DNA of 20,052 bases from Elusimicrobiota bacterium (GTDB lineage Bacteria; Elusimicrobiota; Elusimicrobia; Elusimicrobiales; Elusimicrobiaceae). The notes beneath the pieces are model-generated. The model saw only the letters and a list, made by a program, of their open reading frames with translations, ran no database searches and was not told the origin of the DNA. This document shows, in pieces, positions 8,193-15,475 of this stretch. The position numbers were made by a program, and so were the translations under genes. The stretch is taken from positions 1 through 20,052 of the forward strand of contig JAEWSL010000027.1 of NCBI GenBank assembly GCA_023398295.1, in the 5' to 3' direction. The first letter of the stretch is position 1. Every line of letters starts with the position of its first letter.

Positions 8193-10028
8193 TTAAAGCA
8201 TATCGGTCATATAAGCGATATCTTCGTACGGGTGGCGGTATAGGCCCTGTTTAAGGCGTTTTTGGTCAAAGATATGCCCAAAAATACCTATGGAGCGCGC
8301 GACGACAAACAAGGCGTTTAAGCAGCCCAGTTCAATAACCTCGTTTATCTCCTGCTGGGTAAACAAATCCCCGCAGCTTTTAAGCAGGTCCACAAAGCAA
8401 ACGCCTATGCAGCCGTCTACGTTTAGGATAAGGTTGCCTTTTTTTGCGGTGGTAAGTTTTTCAACGGCCAAAGCAAAGTCCAGCGTTTTTGTGTACTTGA
8501 AGTTCTTTTGCACAAAGTCCTTAAGCAGCGTAACGCGCATATCGGGGTTTGTTATGCTCTTGACTTTATGGCCTATGCCCATTATGGTTTTATTTTTCTT
8601 TTTCATCTCGTCTACGTACTGCTCGGGCGTAAGGCCGTTTTCAACGGCATACTTAAAGCCCTGCGCCGCGCCGTCAATTGCGCCGCCAAAGCGCGGGCCT
8701 ATAGTCAAAATGCCGGAAGCCAGAGAAGAGATTATATCCTTGCCCGCGCGCGCGGCCACAATGGCGTTATGCGCGCCGGAAACCGCGGGCCCGTGGTCGG
8801 AAGTAAGCATAATTGCAAGCTCAAGATATTTGCGGGCAAACGGGGGCAGTTTTTTCTTGAACCACAAAAGCCCTATGATGCCGCCTATGCCCATATCGTC
8901 TTTGATGACTTTTGTTATGGGTATATTGCAATACTCAAGCTCTTCTTTTTTATCGTTTGAAATAGTGCATATAAAAGAAGTCGGCTTTCTTACTTTGCCT
9001 TCTTTAAGCGCGGCGGCAAAATCATCAGGAATAGAGCGCGCGGGGGCAAGCGGTTTAACTTTTATGACGCCTTTTTTGACAAGGGTTTCATAAGTTTCCT
9101 TAACTTTCTTGTCATAGTCGTCAAAGGAAACGGGCACTATTGCGCCTGCTTCGCGCAGGGCTTTATTTTTGGCGTCTGCCGTTTCAAGCGCGCTGCCCGC
9201 CTTTGCTCCCGCGTGGCCAAACTGCACGCCGCTTGGAAACATTTTTGCGCAGGTTCCCGTAACCCAGATTACAAGCGGTTTTTTAATTTGTTTATTTTTA
9301 AGGGCGTCCACTATTTTTAATTCTTCGGTCCCGCCGACTTCGCCCAAAACAGCAATCATTTTAACGGCGGGCAGTTTTTCGTATCTCAAGATATGGTCCA
9401 AAAGGGTGGAGCCGGGGTAAGCGTCGCCGCCTATTGCTATGCCTTCGTAAAGGCCGTCGGTATTGCGGGCTATAATGTTATAGCATTCGTTTGAAAGCCC
9501 GCCTGACTTGGACACAAAACCCACGCTTCCCGCCTGATGCAGCTTGCACTCGGTGATATTATTTATCGTGCCGGCGGTATTTGCTATTTTGAAGCAGCCC
9601 GCTTTAATGCCGCCCACGGTGGCGGGGCCTATAATCATCTTATCCATTTTTTTGGCAAGGGCGGCCAGTTCTCTTGCGCGTCTTTCGGGCACGCCTTCGG
9701 CGATGATGACAAGGGTTTGCACCTGCGGTATTTCAAGGGCTTCTTTGCTTACCTTATAGGCGCTCCTGAAAGAGGCAAAATTAATTATAACGTCGGTTTC
9801 TTTATTTGCCGCGCAGGCGGTTTTTAAGTCTGGATAAACGGGCAGCAAAATTTCCTTCGGGCCGAAAAACGCTTTTACAAAAGAAGTTTTGCCCGCGTCC
9901 ACAATACCCGCCACAGAAGGGGTTTGCCTGCCGCAGACATAGTCAAAATCCAGCATTCTCTGCACGGCCTTTTGCTGATTGCCGTAAATAATCGCTTGAG
10001 TTTTATTGGTAAAAAGTTCCGCTTTCAT
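8193..10028 (-). CDS. aclA: ATP-citrate lyase, alpha (large) subunit
   Basis: This is the subunit of ATP-citrate lyase that carries the phosphorylated His and the citrate-synthase-like lyase domain. The enzyme uses citrate, CoA and ATP to give acetyl-CoA, oxaloacetate, ADP and phosphate. The 611 aa match the C-terminal half of animal ACLY in order: a succinyl-CoA synthetase alpha-like CoA-binding region (VSKSGGLSNE at 172-181), the phospho-His H272 in QFGHAGAKAGS, a linker, then the citryl-CoA lyase domain with SDHGPAVSGAHN (410-421), RFGGAIDGAAQGF (446-458), IMGIGHKVKS (482-491, H487) and the end RLKQGLYRHPYEDI. No catalytic element looks missing. The ATG is 4 nt after the aclB stop, with the AGGAGG site inside the aclB end, so the subunits are probably translationally coupled at 1:1. 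Plain succinyl-CoA synthetase is excluded by the C-terminal lyase domain. The in-vivo direction is not shown by the sequence. Confidence 0.97.
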   Translation of the reverse strand: MKAELFTNKTQAIIYGNQQKAVQRMLDFDYVCGRQTPSVAGIVDAGKTSFVKAFFGPKEILLPVYPDLKTACAANKETDVIINFASFRSAYKVSKEALEIPQVQTLVIIAEGVPERRARELAALAKKMDKMIIGPATVGGIKAGCFKIANTAGTINNITECKLHQAGSVGFVSKSGGLSNECYNIIARNTDGLYEGIAIGGDAYPGSTLLDHILRYEKLPAVKMIAVLGEVGGTEELKIVDALKNKQIKKPLVIWVTGTCAKMFPSGVQFGHAGAKAGSALETADAKNKALREAGAIVPVSFDDYDKKVKETYETLVKKGVIKVKPLAPARSIPDDFAAALKEGKVRKPTSFICTISNDKKEELEYCNIPITKVIKDDMGIGGIIGLLWFKKKLPPFARKYLELAIMLTSDHGPAVSGAHNAIVAARAGKDIISSLASGILTIGPRFGGAIDGAAQGFKYAVENGLTPEQYVDEMKKKNKTIMGIGHKVKSITNPDMRVTLLKDFVQKNFKYTKTLDFALAVEKLTTAKKGNLILNVDGCIGVCFVDLLKSCGDLFTQQEINEVIELGCLNALFVVARSIGIFGHIFDQKRLKQGLYRHPYEDIAYMTDML

Positions 10029-10032
10029 ATGC

Positions 10033-11298
10033 TTATTTGCCCTCCTTTAAGGCCATGGAAACAATTCTTGTCATATGCGTCTGCGGGCCGAACACCTGTA
10101 TATCCAGTCCGAATTCTTTTCCTTTTTTGCGCATATTTTCCAGCCCTTCCTGATAGTTGGGGCCGCCGCGTCTTACAAATATTTTGACGTTATTTTTCTT
10201 AAGCTTGTCTTTATATTCGCCCAGGGCCTGTATAATGCCTTCAAAGGTTTTGGCGACGTCGGTAAAATTAGCTATGCCGCCGCCTATTAAAAGCACTTTG
10301 CCTCTTGAGTCTTTTTCTTTTGTCATAGCCTCAAGAATAGTCTTTGCGTAAAGATAGGTAAACTCTTTTGAGGGATCTCCGGAGTACTCGCCGTAGTTTG
10401 CAAGCTCTTTTGCAAAGCCGATGTCGCAAACGGTGTCGGCGTAAATAACCGAAGCGCCGCCGCCGGCTACCATAGTCCAAACGCGGCCTTTTTTATTAAG
10501 CAGGGTAAGTTTTAAGCTTGCGCCCGTCTTAGCGTCAAGGGAGGCTATATAGCTCTCCTCCGGCTGGGCCGTATGCCCGAACGGGGATGGAAATTCCAAA
10601 TCCCCCCATATCTTAGAGGTTTCAAACAAAGAAGTATCGTCAATTTTAGCTACAAAATCAAGCGGCACGATTTCTTTGCCAAAGAAGGTAAACGGGTTTA
10701 TTTCAAGGTAGGCAAAACCACCCTCAGCGTATAATTTGTATAAAGCTTTAATAAATTCCTCCACCGCAGGCTGCTTTGAGCCCAGGGGGGGCAAATTAAG
10801 TTTTATTTTATCTATATCGGCAAGTATGGGGATTTGGGTTTCTTTGACTTTATCCCAGTTTTCCTCCACGTAAATGCCGCCCTTTGGGGAGAAGTAAATT
10901 GTATCAAACTCTCTTGCGCTTTTTATGGCTACATACATCTCTTCTTCCTCTTTATGGGGGGTAAAAGGCTCAATAAGGAAATGCGTTAAAACGCCCTCCA
11001 CCGCGCCGATTGTAACTTTTTTATTCATCTTGCTTTGTATCCACTTCCACGTATCGGCAAAGTTCTTGCCGGCGCAGACAAGGCCGTGCTTTCCCCTCTT
11101 GCCAAAAAGCTGGTCGGGCTTTGCCACTAATTTTTCTTTTTTAAGCCAGGCGTTGTTTTTAAGGATGTCCGCCTGTTTTGTCTGCGGGGTAACGAGCGCG
11201 AGTTTTGCCGCTCTCTCTTTATAGGAAGGGCTAAGCTGCTCCAAACAGTTAAATAGAACTTTTTTGCCGTCGTACTCTCTGATGCCTTTTATTGCCAT
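10033..11298 (-). CDS. aclB: ATP-citrate lyase, beta (small) subunit
   Basis: This is the ATP-grasp and citrate-binding subunit that partners AclA. The 421-aa protein aligns with the N-terminal half of animal ACLY throughout: VAKPDQLFGKRGKHGLV (58-74), IEPFTPH (109-115), the ATP-grasp YLEINPF (197-203), WGDLEFPSPFG (231-241), the glycine loop TMVAGGGASV (275-284), NYGEYSGDPS (301-310), and the citrate-site FVRRGGPNYQEG (374-385). A TTG at 11331 would lengthen the frame into an intercistronic hairpin. The ATG at 11298 has GAGG eight bases upstream and gives the family's usual N-terminus, so I chose it. The gap to icd is 70 nt. Together with AclA this is a split (two-gene) ATP-citrate lyase, as in Chlorobium and other reductive TCA organisms and in fungi. 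Confidence 0.97.
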   Translation of the reverse strand: MAIKGIREYDGKKVLFNCLEQLSPSYKERAAKLALVTPQTKQADILKNNAWLKKEKLVAKPDQLFGKRGKHGLVCAGKNFADTWKWIQSKMNKKVTIGAVEGVLTHFLIEPFTPHKEEEEMYVAIKSAREFDTIYFSPKGGIYVEENWDKVKETQIPILADIDKIKLNLPPLGSKQPAVEEFIKALYKLYAEGGFAYLEINPFTFFGKEIVPLDFVAKIDDTSLFETSKIWGDLEFPSPFGHTAQPEESYIASLDAKTGASLKLTLLNKKGRVWTMVAGGGASVIYADTVCDIGFAKELANYGEYSGDPSKEFTYLYAKTILEAMTKEKDSRGKVLLIGGGIANFTDVAKTFEGIIQALGEYKDKLKKNNVKIFVRRGGPNYQEGLENMRKKGKEFGLDIQVFGPQTHMTRIVSMALKEGK

Positions 11299-11327
11299 TT
11301 TTCTTTCCTCTTGTTTAATTATAAATT

Positions 11328-11358
11328 GCAAAGCGCCGCGTCCGAGGCGGCGCTTTGC
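11328..11358 (-). promoter_or_regulatory. 12-bp hairpin between icd and aclB
   Basis: A perfect inverted repeat pairs GCAAAGCGCCGC (11328-11339) with its complement (11347-11358) around a 7-nt loop. It lies 10 nt after the icd stop and about 30 nt before the aclB start. On the minus strand the stem is followed by AATTTATAATT rather than a real U run, so it is a poor terminator. An mRNA-stabilising or attenuating element that sets the ratio of acn-icd to aclBA is more likely. Confidence 0.6.
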
Positions 11359-11368
11359 GGATTAAATA

Positions 11369-12586
11369 TTACTTCTTTATTGCGGCTTTCATTTTCTTTT
11401 CCACGGCTTCTATAAATTGCCTTGTATTGACGTGGTTTTTAGGTTTTTCCGTCATAAGGGGCACAAGGTCTTTGGTAACAATGCCGCTTTCAATGCAGTC
11501 AATTACGGCTTTTTCCAAAGCTTCGCCGAACTTTACCACTTTGGGAGTATTATCCAGTTCGCCGCGTTTTTTAATTGCGCCCGTCCACGCAAATATGGAC
11601 GCAACGGAGTTTGTGCTGGTTTCTTTGCCCTCAAGGTGCTGCCTATAGTGGCGCGTTACGGTGCCGTGGGCGGCCTCGTACTCAAATTTACCGTCGGGCG
11701 AAACTAAGACGGAGGTCATCATTCCAAGCGAGCCGAAACCCGAAGCTATCATGTCGGAAAATACGTCCCCGTCGTAATTTTTCATGGCCCAAAGTATGCC
11801 GCCCTCGTGTTTCATAATCTGGGCGACGGCGTCGTCAATAAGCAAATAGCGGTAATTTACGCCTGCGGCTTTAAGTTTTTCCGCGTTTTCAACGACTTCG
11901 CTTGCGAAAATATTTTTGAAGCGCATATCGTATTTTTTGCTTATGGTATCTTTTGCGCCAAACCACATATCCACTTTTTCACTTATGGCGTAGTTGATGC
12001 AGCTGCGGGCAAATGAGCGTATGGAGCGGTCCGTATTATGCATACCCATTACGATGCCTGGCCCCTTAAACTCGTGCACGGTAATCTTTGCCGCGCCGAC
12101 ATTGCCTTCTGTCGGCGTAAAAACAAGCTCCACCTTGCCCGGGTGGGTTATAACAAGCTCTTGGGCTTTATAGATATCGCCGTAAGCGTGCCTTGCCACG
12201 GTAATAGGCTTAGTCCAGTTTCGCACGGCGGGCAGGATATTTTTTGTTACTATGGGTTTTCTGAAAACTGTGCCGTCAAGATAACCCCTTATTTGGCCGT
12301 TGGGGCTCGGATACATTCTTTTTAATTTATACTCAAGCATTCTGTCGTCGTTTGGCGTGATGGTGGCGCACTTTACGCCCACGCCGAACTTTGCGATGGC
12401 CTCGGCCGCCTCAAGGGTTACTTTATCGTCTGTCTGGTCGCGATGTTTAAGGCCGAGGTCGTAATATTTAAGGTCAATGTCAAGGTAAGGCAAAATAAGT
12501 TTTTCCTTTATCATTCCCCAAATAATATGCGTCATTTCGTCGCCGTCCATCTCCACTATCGGGTGTAAAACTTTAATCTTTTCCAT
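11369..12586 (-). CDS. icd: NADP-dependent isocitrate dehydrogenase (eukaryote-type)
   Basis: This enzyme catalyses isocitrate plus NADP to 2-oxoglutarate, CO2 and NADPH, and can run as reductive carboxylation. The 405-aa protein belongs to the dimeric class that includes mammalian IDH1/2, not the E. coli class. Visible markers are VEMDGDEMTHIIW (11-23), the substrate loop YPSPNGQIR (92-100), R109, R132 in ARHAYGD (131-137), Y139, K212, metal-binding Asps at 251/252, 274 and 278 (YDGDVFSD), and the NADP-selecting GTVTRHYR with R312-H313. These support NADP rather than NAD use. The start follows AAGGAG. It lies 57 nt after acn; this gap contains the palindrome CCTTATATATAAGG (12622-12635). In the operon it links 2-oxoglutarate to aconitase and ATP-citrate lyase. 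Confidence 0.96.
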   Translation of the reverse strand: MEKIKVLHPIVEMDGDEMTHIIWGMIKEKLILPYLDIDLKYYDLGLKHRDQTDDKVTLEAAEAIAKFGVGVKCATITPNDDRMLEYKLKRMYPSPNGQIRGYLDGTVFRKPIVTKNILPAVRNWTKPITVARHAYGDIYKAQELVITHPGKVELVFTPTEGNVGAAKITVHEFKGPGIVMGMHNTDRSIRSFARSCINYAISEKVDMWFGAKDTISKKYDMRFKNIFASEVVENAEKLKAAGVNYRYLLIDDAVAQIMKHEGGILWAMKNYDGDVFSDMIASGFGSLGMMTSVLVSPDGKFEYEAAHGTVTRHYRQHLEGKETSTNSVASIFAWTGAIKKRGELDNTPKVVKFGEALEKAVIDCIESGIVTKDLVPLMTEKPKNHVNTRQFIEAVEKKMKAAIKK

Positions 12587-12643
12587 TTTAAGAACTCCTT
12601 GCTCTTGTTATTGTTTTTATTCCTTATATATAAGGCCCTGCTT

Positions 12644-14587
12644 TTACTTTTTATGGGATAGAGTTGTGTAGTTAAGCAAACCTCCCGCAAGTATAATATC
12701 TTTCTGCCGGGGAGATAAGCCGTAAGCCGTCTTTACTTCCCCGCCGCTCTTTAATTTGAAGTCAATTGTCTTGCTTTCTTTAAGAGCCTGTTTTATATTA
12801 TCCGTCGTCAAAACTTCGCCTTGGGCGATTTTATCGTAATCTTCCTGATTTACGAACGTCAAGGGCAGTATGCCAAAGTTAATTAAATTATCGCTGTGGA
12901 TACGCTCAAAACTCTTTGCGATAACGGCCTTAACACCCAGATACATAGGGCACATCGCGGCGTGTTCGCGGCTGGAGCCCTGCCCGTAACTTTCCCCCGC
13001 GACGATGATATTGGCAAGATTGTTTTTCTTGTTTTCAAGGCAGCGGTCGTGGAAAGTTTTATCAATATTCTCAAAAACAAATTCCGCATATTTGCCGACG
13101 TTGGAACGGTATTTTAAGCGCGCGCCTGCGGGCATAATATGGTCGGTGGTAATCTTATCACCCACTTTAAGCGCAACCTGCGCGTTAAGATTATCGGCCA
13201 TAGGCGTATTGACAGGCGGATTGCCGATATTTGGGCCTCTGTCAATGGGCGTATGCTGTTTTTTGGCCTCTTCGGGGAAGATAAACATTGTGTCGTCAAT
13301 AAAAAACTCCTGCGGCTCTTTTACGGAAGGATATTTTTCTTTTACGCTTTTGGGGCTAACTATCTTGCCGTAGACGGCGGCAAGGGCGGCAATCTCGGGG
13401 CTGACAAGATAAACCTGCGCGTCTTTAGTGCCGCTTCTGCCCTCAAAGTTTCTGTTGGAGGTTCTTAAGGACACTCCGCCCGAGCGGGGGGAAAAGTGAT
13501 TACCTATGCAAAAACCGCAGGCGCTCTCAAGCAGTCTTGCGCCGGCGTCAATAAAATCTTTTATCGCGCCTTTTTTGGCAAGCATCTGTATTACCTGGCG
13601 GCTGCCGGGGGCAATGCCCAAACTTACCGTCGGGACGACGGTGTGGCCCTTAAGTATGCCGGCTGTAATCATCATATCGCGGTAGGAGGAATTTGTGCAC
13701 GAGCCTATGCAAACCTGGTCAACCTTAAGCCCTTCAAGCTCTTTTATTGTTTTGACGTTGCCCGGACTGTGGGGGCAGGCGGCCATAGGCTCTATTTTGG
13801 AAAGATTTACGTCAATAACGCGGTCGTATTTAGCGTCGGCGTCGGGCAGAAGCTCAGTGAAATCCTTTTCGCGGCGCTGGGCCTTCAAAAATTGGCGGGT
13901 AATATCGTCAGAGGGGAAAATAGAAGTTGTAACGCCCATCTCCGCGCCCATATTAGTAATAGTGGCGCGCTGCGGGACCGATAAAGTTTTTACGCCTTCG
14001 CCGCCGTATTCCAGCACAACGCCCACGTTGCCCTTTGTGGTAAGCAGAGAGAGCATATATAAAACGATATCTTTTGCGCCGCTCCATTTTGGCAGTTTGC
14101 CCGTTAAGTTTACTTTATATACCTTGGGACATTTAAGATAAAAATTGCCGCCGCCCATGGCAACTGCGATATCAAGGCCGCCGGCTCCTATGGCAATCTG
14201 TCCGATACCGCCGCCGGTGGGGGTATGCGAGTCGCTTCCCAAAAGGGTTGTGGCGGGTTTGCCAAAGCGCTCAAGATGCACCTGATGGCAAATGCCGTTG
14301 CCGGCGCGGGAGTAAACTATGCCGTAATTTTCGGCTATTGTTTTGAGGTAGAGATGATCGTCGTTATTTTCAAAACCGACCTGCACCGTATTGTGGTCCA
14401 CGTAAGAAACTGATAAATCCGTTTTAATTTCTTTCATTGCCAAGGCTTCAAACTGCAGATAGGCCATAGTGCCGGTTGCGTCCTGAGTTAAAGTCTGGTC
14501 AATTTTTATACCGATTTCTTTGCCCGGTATATAGTCGCCCTCTCTAAGGTGCGCTTTTAGAACTTTTTCCACTATATTAAAACCCAT
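12644..14587 (-). CDS. acn: Aconitate hydratase
   Basis: This [4Fe-4S] enzyme interconverts citrate and isocitrate through cis-aconitate. The 647-aa protein resembles the mitochondrial-type and anaerobe aconitases of about 640 aa and is shorter than E. coli AcnA (891). Cluster cysteines are visible: C297 in CIGSCTNSSYRD, and C357 and C360 in ACGFCIGN (mitochondrial aconitase has Pro where this has Phe). The substrate motif GSDSHTPTGGG is at 117-127. The C-terminal swivel domain has GESYGQGSSREH (531-542) with the catalytic Ser, and SFERIHSDNLINFGILPL (559-576). The start has GGAG six bases upstream. It is the first gene of the acn-icd-aclB-aclA operon. 3-isopropylmalate dehydratase is excluded because large and small domains are fused and no leu genes are near. 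Confidence 0.96.
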   Translation of the reverse strand: MGFNIVEKVLKAHLREGDYIPGKEIGIKIDQTLTQDATGTMAYLQFEALAMKEIKTDLSVSYVDHNTVQVGFENNDDHLYLKTIAENYGIVYSRAGNGICHQVHLERFGKPATTLLGSDSHTPTGGGIGQIAIGAGGLDIAVAMGGGNFYLKCPKVYKVNLTGKLPKWSGAKDIVLYMLSLLTTKGNVGVVLEYGGEGVKTLSVPQRATITNMGAEMGVTTSIFPSDDITRQFLKAQRREKDFTELLPDADAKYDRVIDVNLSKIEPMAACPHSPGNVKTIKELEGLKVDQVCIGSCTNSSYRDMMITAGILKGHTVVPTVSLGIAPGSRQVIQMLAKKGAIKDFIDAGARLLESACGFCIGNHFSPRSGGVSLRTSNRNFEGRSGTKDAQVYLVSPEIAALAAVYGKIVSPKSVKEKYPSVKEPQEFFIDDTMFIFPEEAKKQHTPIDRGPNIGNPPVNTPMADNLNAQVALKVGDKITTDHIMPAGARLKYRSNVGKYAEFVFENIDKTFHDRCLENKKNNLANIIVAGESYGQGSSREHAAMCPMYLGVKAVIAKSFERIHSDNLINFGILPLTFVNQEDYDKIAQGEVLTTDNIKQALKESKTIDFKLKSGGEVKTAYGLSPRQKDIILAGGLLNYTTLSHKK

Positions 14588-14616
14588 TTTTCTCTCCGTT
14601 ATTCAGATAAAACCAC

Positions 14617-14639
14617 CACGCGCGGCGTCAGTCCGCGTG
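14617..14639. promoter_or_regulatory. Small GC-rich inverted repeat in the acn leader
   Basis: CACGCG (14617-14622) and CGCGTG (14634-14639) could pair around an 11-nt loop, 30-52 nt upstream of the acn start in otherwise AT-rich DNA. It could be a leader hairpin or an operator. No minus-strand promoter close to consensus is visible upstream, only a CATAAT at 14653-14658. Confidence 0.3.
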
Positions 14640-14647
14640 CTATGGTT

Positions 14648-14677
14648 TTGATATTATGACTGCTTTACCCCTATAAT
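14648..14677 (+). promoter_or_regulatory. Promoter-like pair on the plus strand, antisense to neighbours
   Basis: TTGATA (14648-14653) and a perfect TATAAT (14672-14677) are 18 nt apart on the plus strand. Both flanking genes are on the minus strand, so this would make RNA antisense to the pilin gene. By sequence it is stronger than any minus-strand candidate for acn here. The surrounding DNA is AT-rich, so chance is possible. Confidence 0.35.
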
Positions 14678-14683
14678 CTAGCA

Positions 14684-14750
14684 TAAAAAAGGAAAAAAGA
14701 AAACAGCCCCCCTGCTGCCTGCCGGCATCTGCCTGCTGATACTGTTTTCT
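14684..14750 (-). terminator. Terminator after pilin-like gene
   Basis: On the minus strand AGAAAACAG (14750-14742) pairs with CTGTTTTCT (14706-14698), enclosing a GC-rich loop with repeated CAGGCAG units. It is followed by TTTTTCCTTTTTT. The large loop makes it less standard than the others, but position and U-rich tail fit a terminator between the pilin gene and acn. Confidence 0.65.
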
Positions 14751-14804
14751 GAGTAAATAAAAAGGTAGATATGAGGAAGTTTCTCAAGCAACGGCAAGCC
14801 TGTT

Positions 14805-15311
14805 TTAGAAGAGGAAGTCAAACTCATTCATACGTTTGCCGCCCAAGGTTTCGCCAAGTCTTCTGCAGCGTTCCACGTCGGTATATCCGGTGTTGGTGCA
14901 TCTAAGCCGGTAGTGATAGCCTTTGCCCTCTTCCTGCGTTAAATAGACAAGTTTCCAAAACAATTTCCCTTGCATTACTATCTGCGCATAATAGCTGTCG
15001 GACTCATTTGCCAGCAATTGCAGGGTAAAGGGCGGAAGGCCGGAGCACGGCTCAAAAGTACACCAGGCGTCATTTTCGCAGGAGGCGTCATAACTTATTG
15101 CGATATGGCCGAAGGTTATATCGTTTATAGTCTTGCCCTGCACGAGCGTCAAAGCTTCCACAGCTTTGCCGGCGGGCTCCAAAATTCTCACGGCGCAGGC
15201 CAGCTGCGCCCTATCTCTTGCAAGCTGATACCTCGGCAGGGCAAATGCCGCAAGTATGCCCAGTATCAGAACAACGATTAATACTTCAATCAACGCAAAC
15301 CCCTTAGCCAT
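14805..15311 (-). CDS. Type IV pilin-like / pseudopilin protein
   Basis: This is a predicted prepilin of 168 aa. It has a very short leader MAKG, then the processing site and hydrophobic helix FALIEVLIVVLILGILA (about 5-21), with Glu at position +5 of the mature protein, as in class III signal peptides cut by a PilD-type prepilin peptidase. FALPRYQLARDRAQ follows, then a variable globular domain with several cysteines (about residues 75-90, and the C-terminal RCTNTGYTDVERCRR) that may form disulphides. GGGGGAAAG precedes the ATG. It is a lone gene with its own likely promoter and terminators on both sides; no assembly ATPase, peptidase or platform gene is near. From memory, Elusimicrobium minutum has many such dispersed pilin genes. 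It could be a major or minor pilin of a type IV pilus, or a type II secretion pseudopilin. Confidence 0.88.
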   Translation of the reverse strand: MAKGFALIEVLIVVLILGILAAFALPRYQLARDRAQLACAVRILEPAGKAVEALTLVQGKTINDITFGHIAISYDASCENDAWCTFEPCSGLPPFTLQLLANESDSYYAQIVMQGKLFWKLVYLTQEEGKGYHYRLRCTNTGYTDVERCRRLGETLGGKRMNEFDFLF

Positions 15312-15333
15312 ACTTTCCCCCGGCGGCGGCTTT

Positions 15334-15364
15334 TGTATAGAGTTTATGAAAATTTTGCCGTCAA
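15334..15364 (-). promoter_or_regulatory. Candidate promoter for pilin-like gene
   Basis: On the minus strand TTGACG (15364-15359) precedes TATACA (15339-15334). Both are close to consensus but the spacer is 19 nt, longer than ideal. Transcription would begin just before the strong GGGGGAAAG ribosome site. The gene lies after a terminator, so an own promoter is expected. Confidence 0.35.
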
Positions 15365-15421
15365 TGCAACAAAGATATCATTATCCCGCCTAAACGGAAG
15401 AGTAGACAACTTAATAAAATT

Positions 15422-15455
15422 AAAACAGGCCCTGAAAAAAGCGGGCCCGTTTTTT
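15422..15455 (-). terminator. Terminator closing the tmk-holB-metG-dedA-ptp operon
   Basis: AAAACAGGCCC (15422-15432) pairs, with one mismatch, with GGGCCCGTTTT (15443-15453). On the minus strand the tail is TTTTAATTTT. It lies about 20 nt after the phosphatase stop and before the pilin promoter. The A/T flanks would let it work in both directions. Confidence 0.75.
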
Positions 15456-15475
15456 GATGTTTCCAATTATTATCA

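Noticed and set aside
8290..9093. Long plus-strand open frame opposite aclA.
   Set aside because: It is a frame shadow of a fully motif-supported aclA; its own translation has no recognisable features.
8193..11298. aclA/aclB as succinyl-CoA synthetase subunits.
   Set aside because: AclA has the extra citrate-synthase-like domain and AclB matches the ACLY-specific FVRRGGPNYQEG region, neither found in succinyl-CoA synthetase.
12622..12635. Palindrome CCTTATATATAAGG between acn and icd as an operator.
   Set aside because: Similar TATAAGGA strings precede dedA and metG as part of ribosome sites, so it is more simply explained by AT-rich leader sequence.
14771..14905. Small plus-strand ORF of about 44 codons with AAGG upstream, downstream of the antisense promoter-like pair.
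   Set aside because: Most of it is antisense to the pilin gene and the Arg/Cys-rich translation looks like a shadow of that gene.
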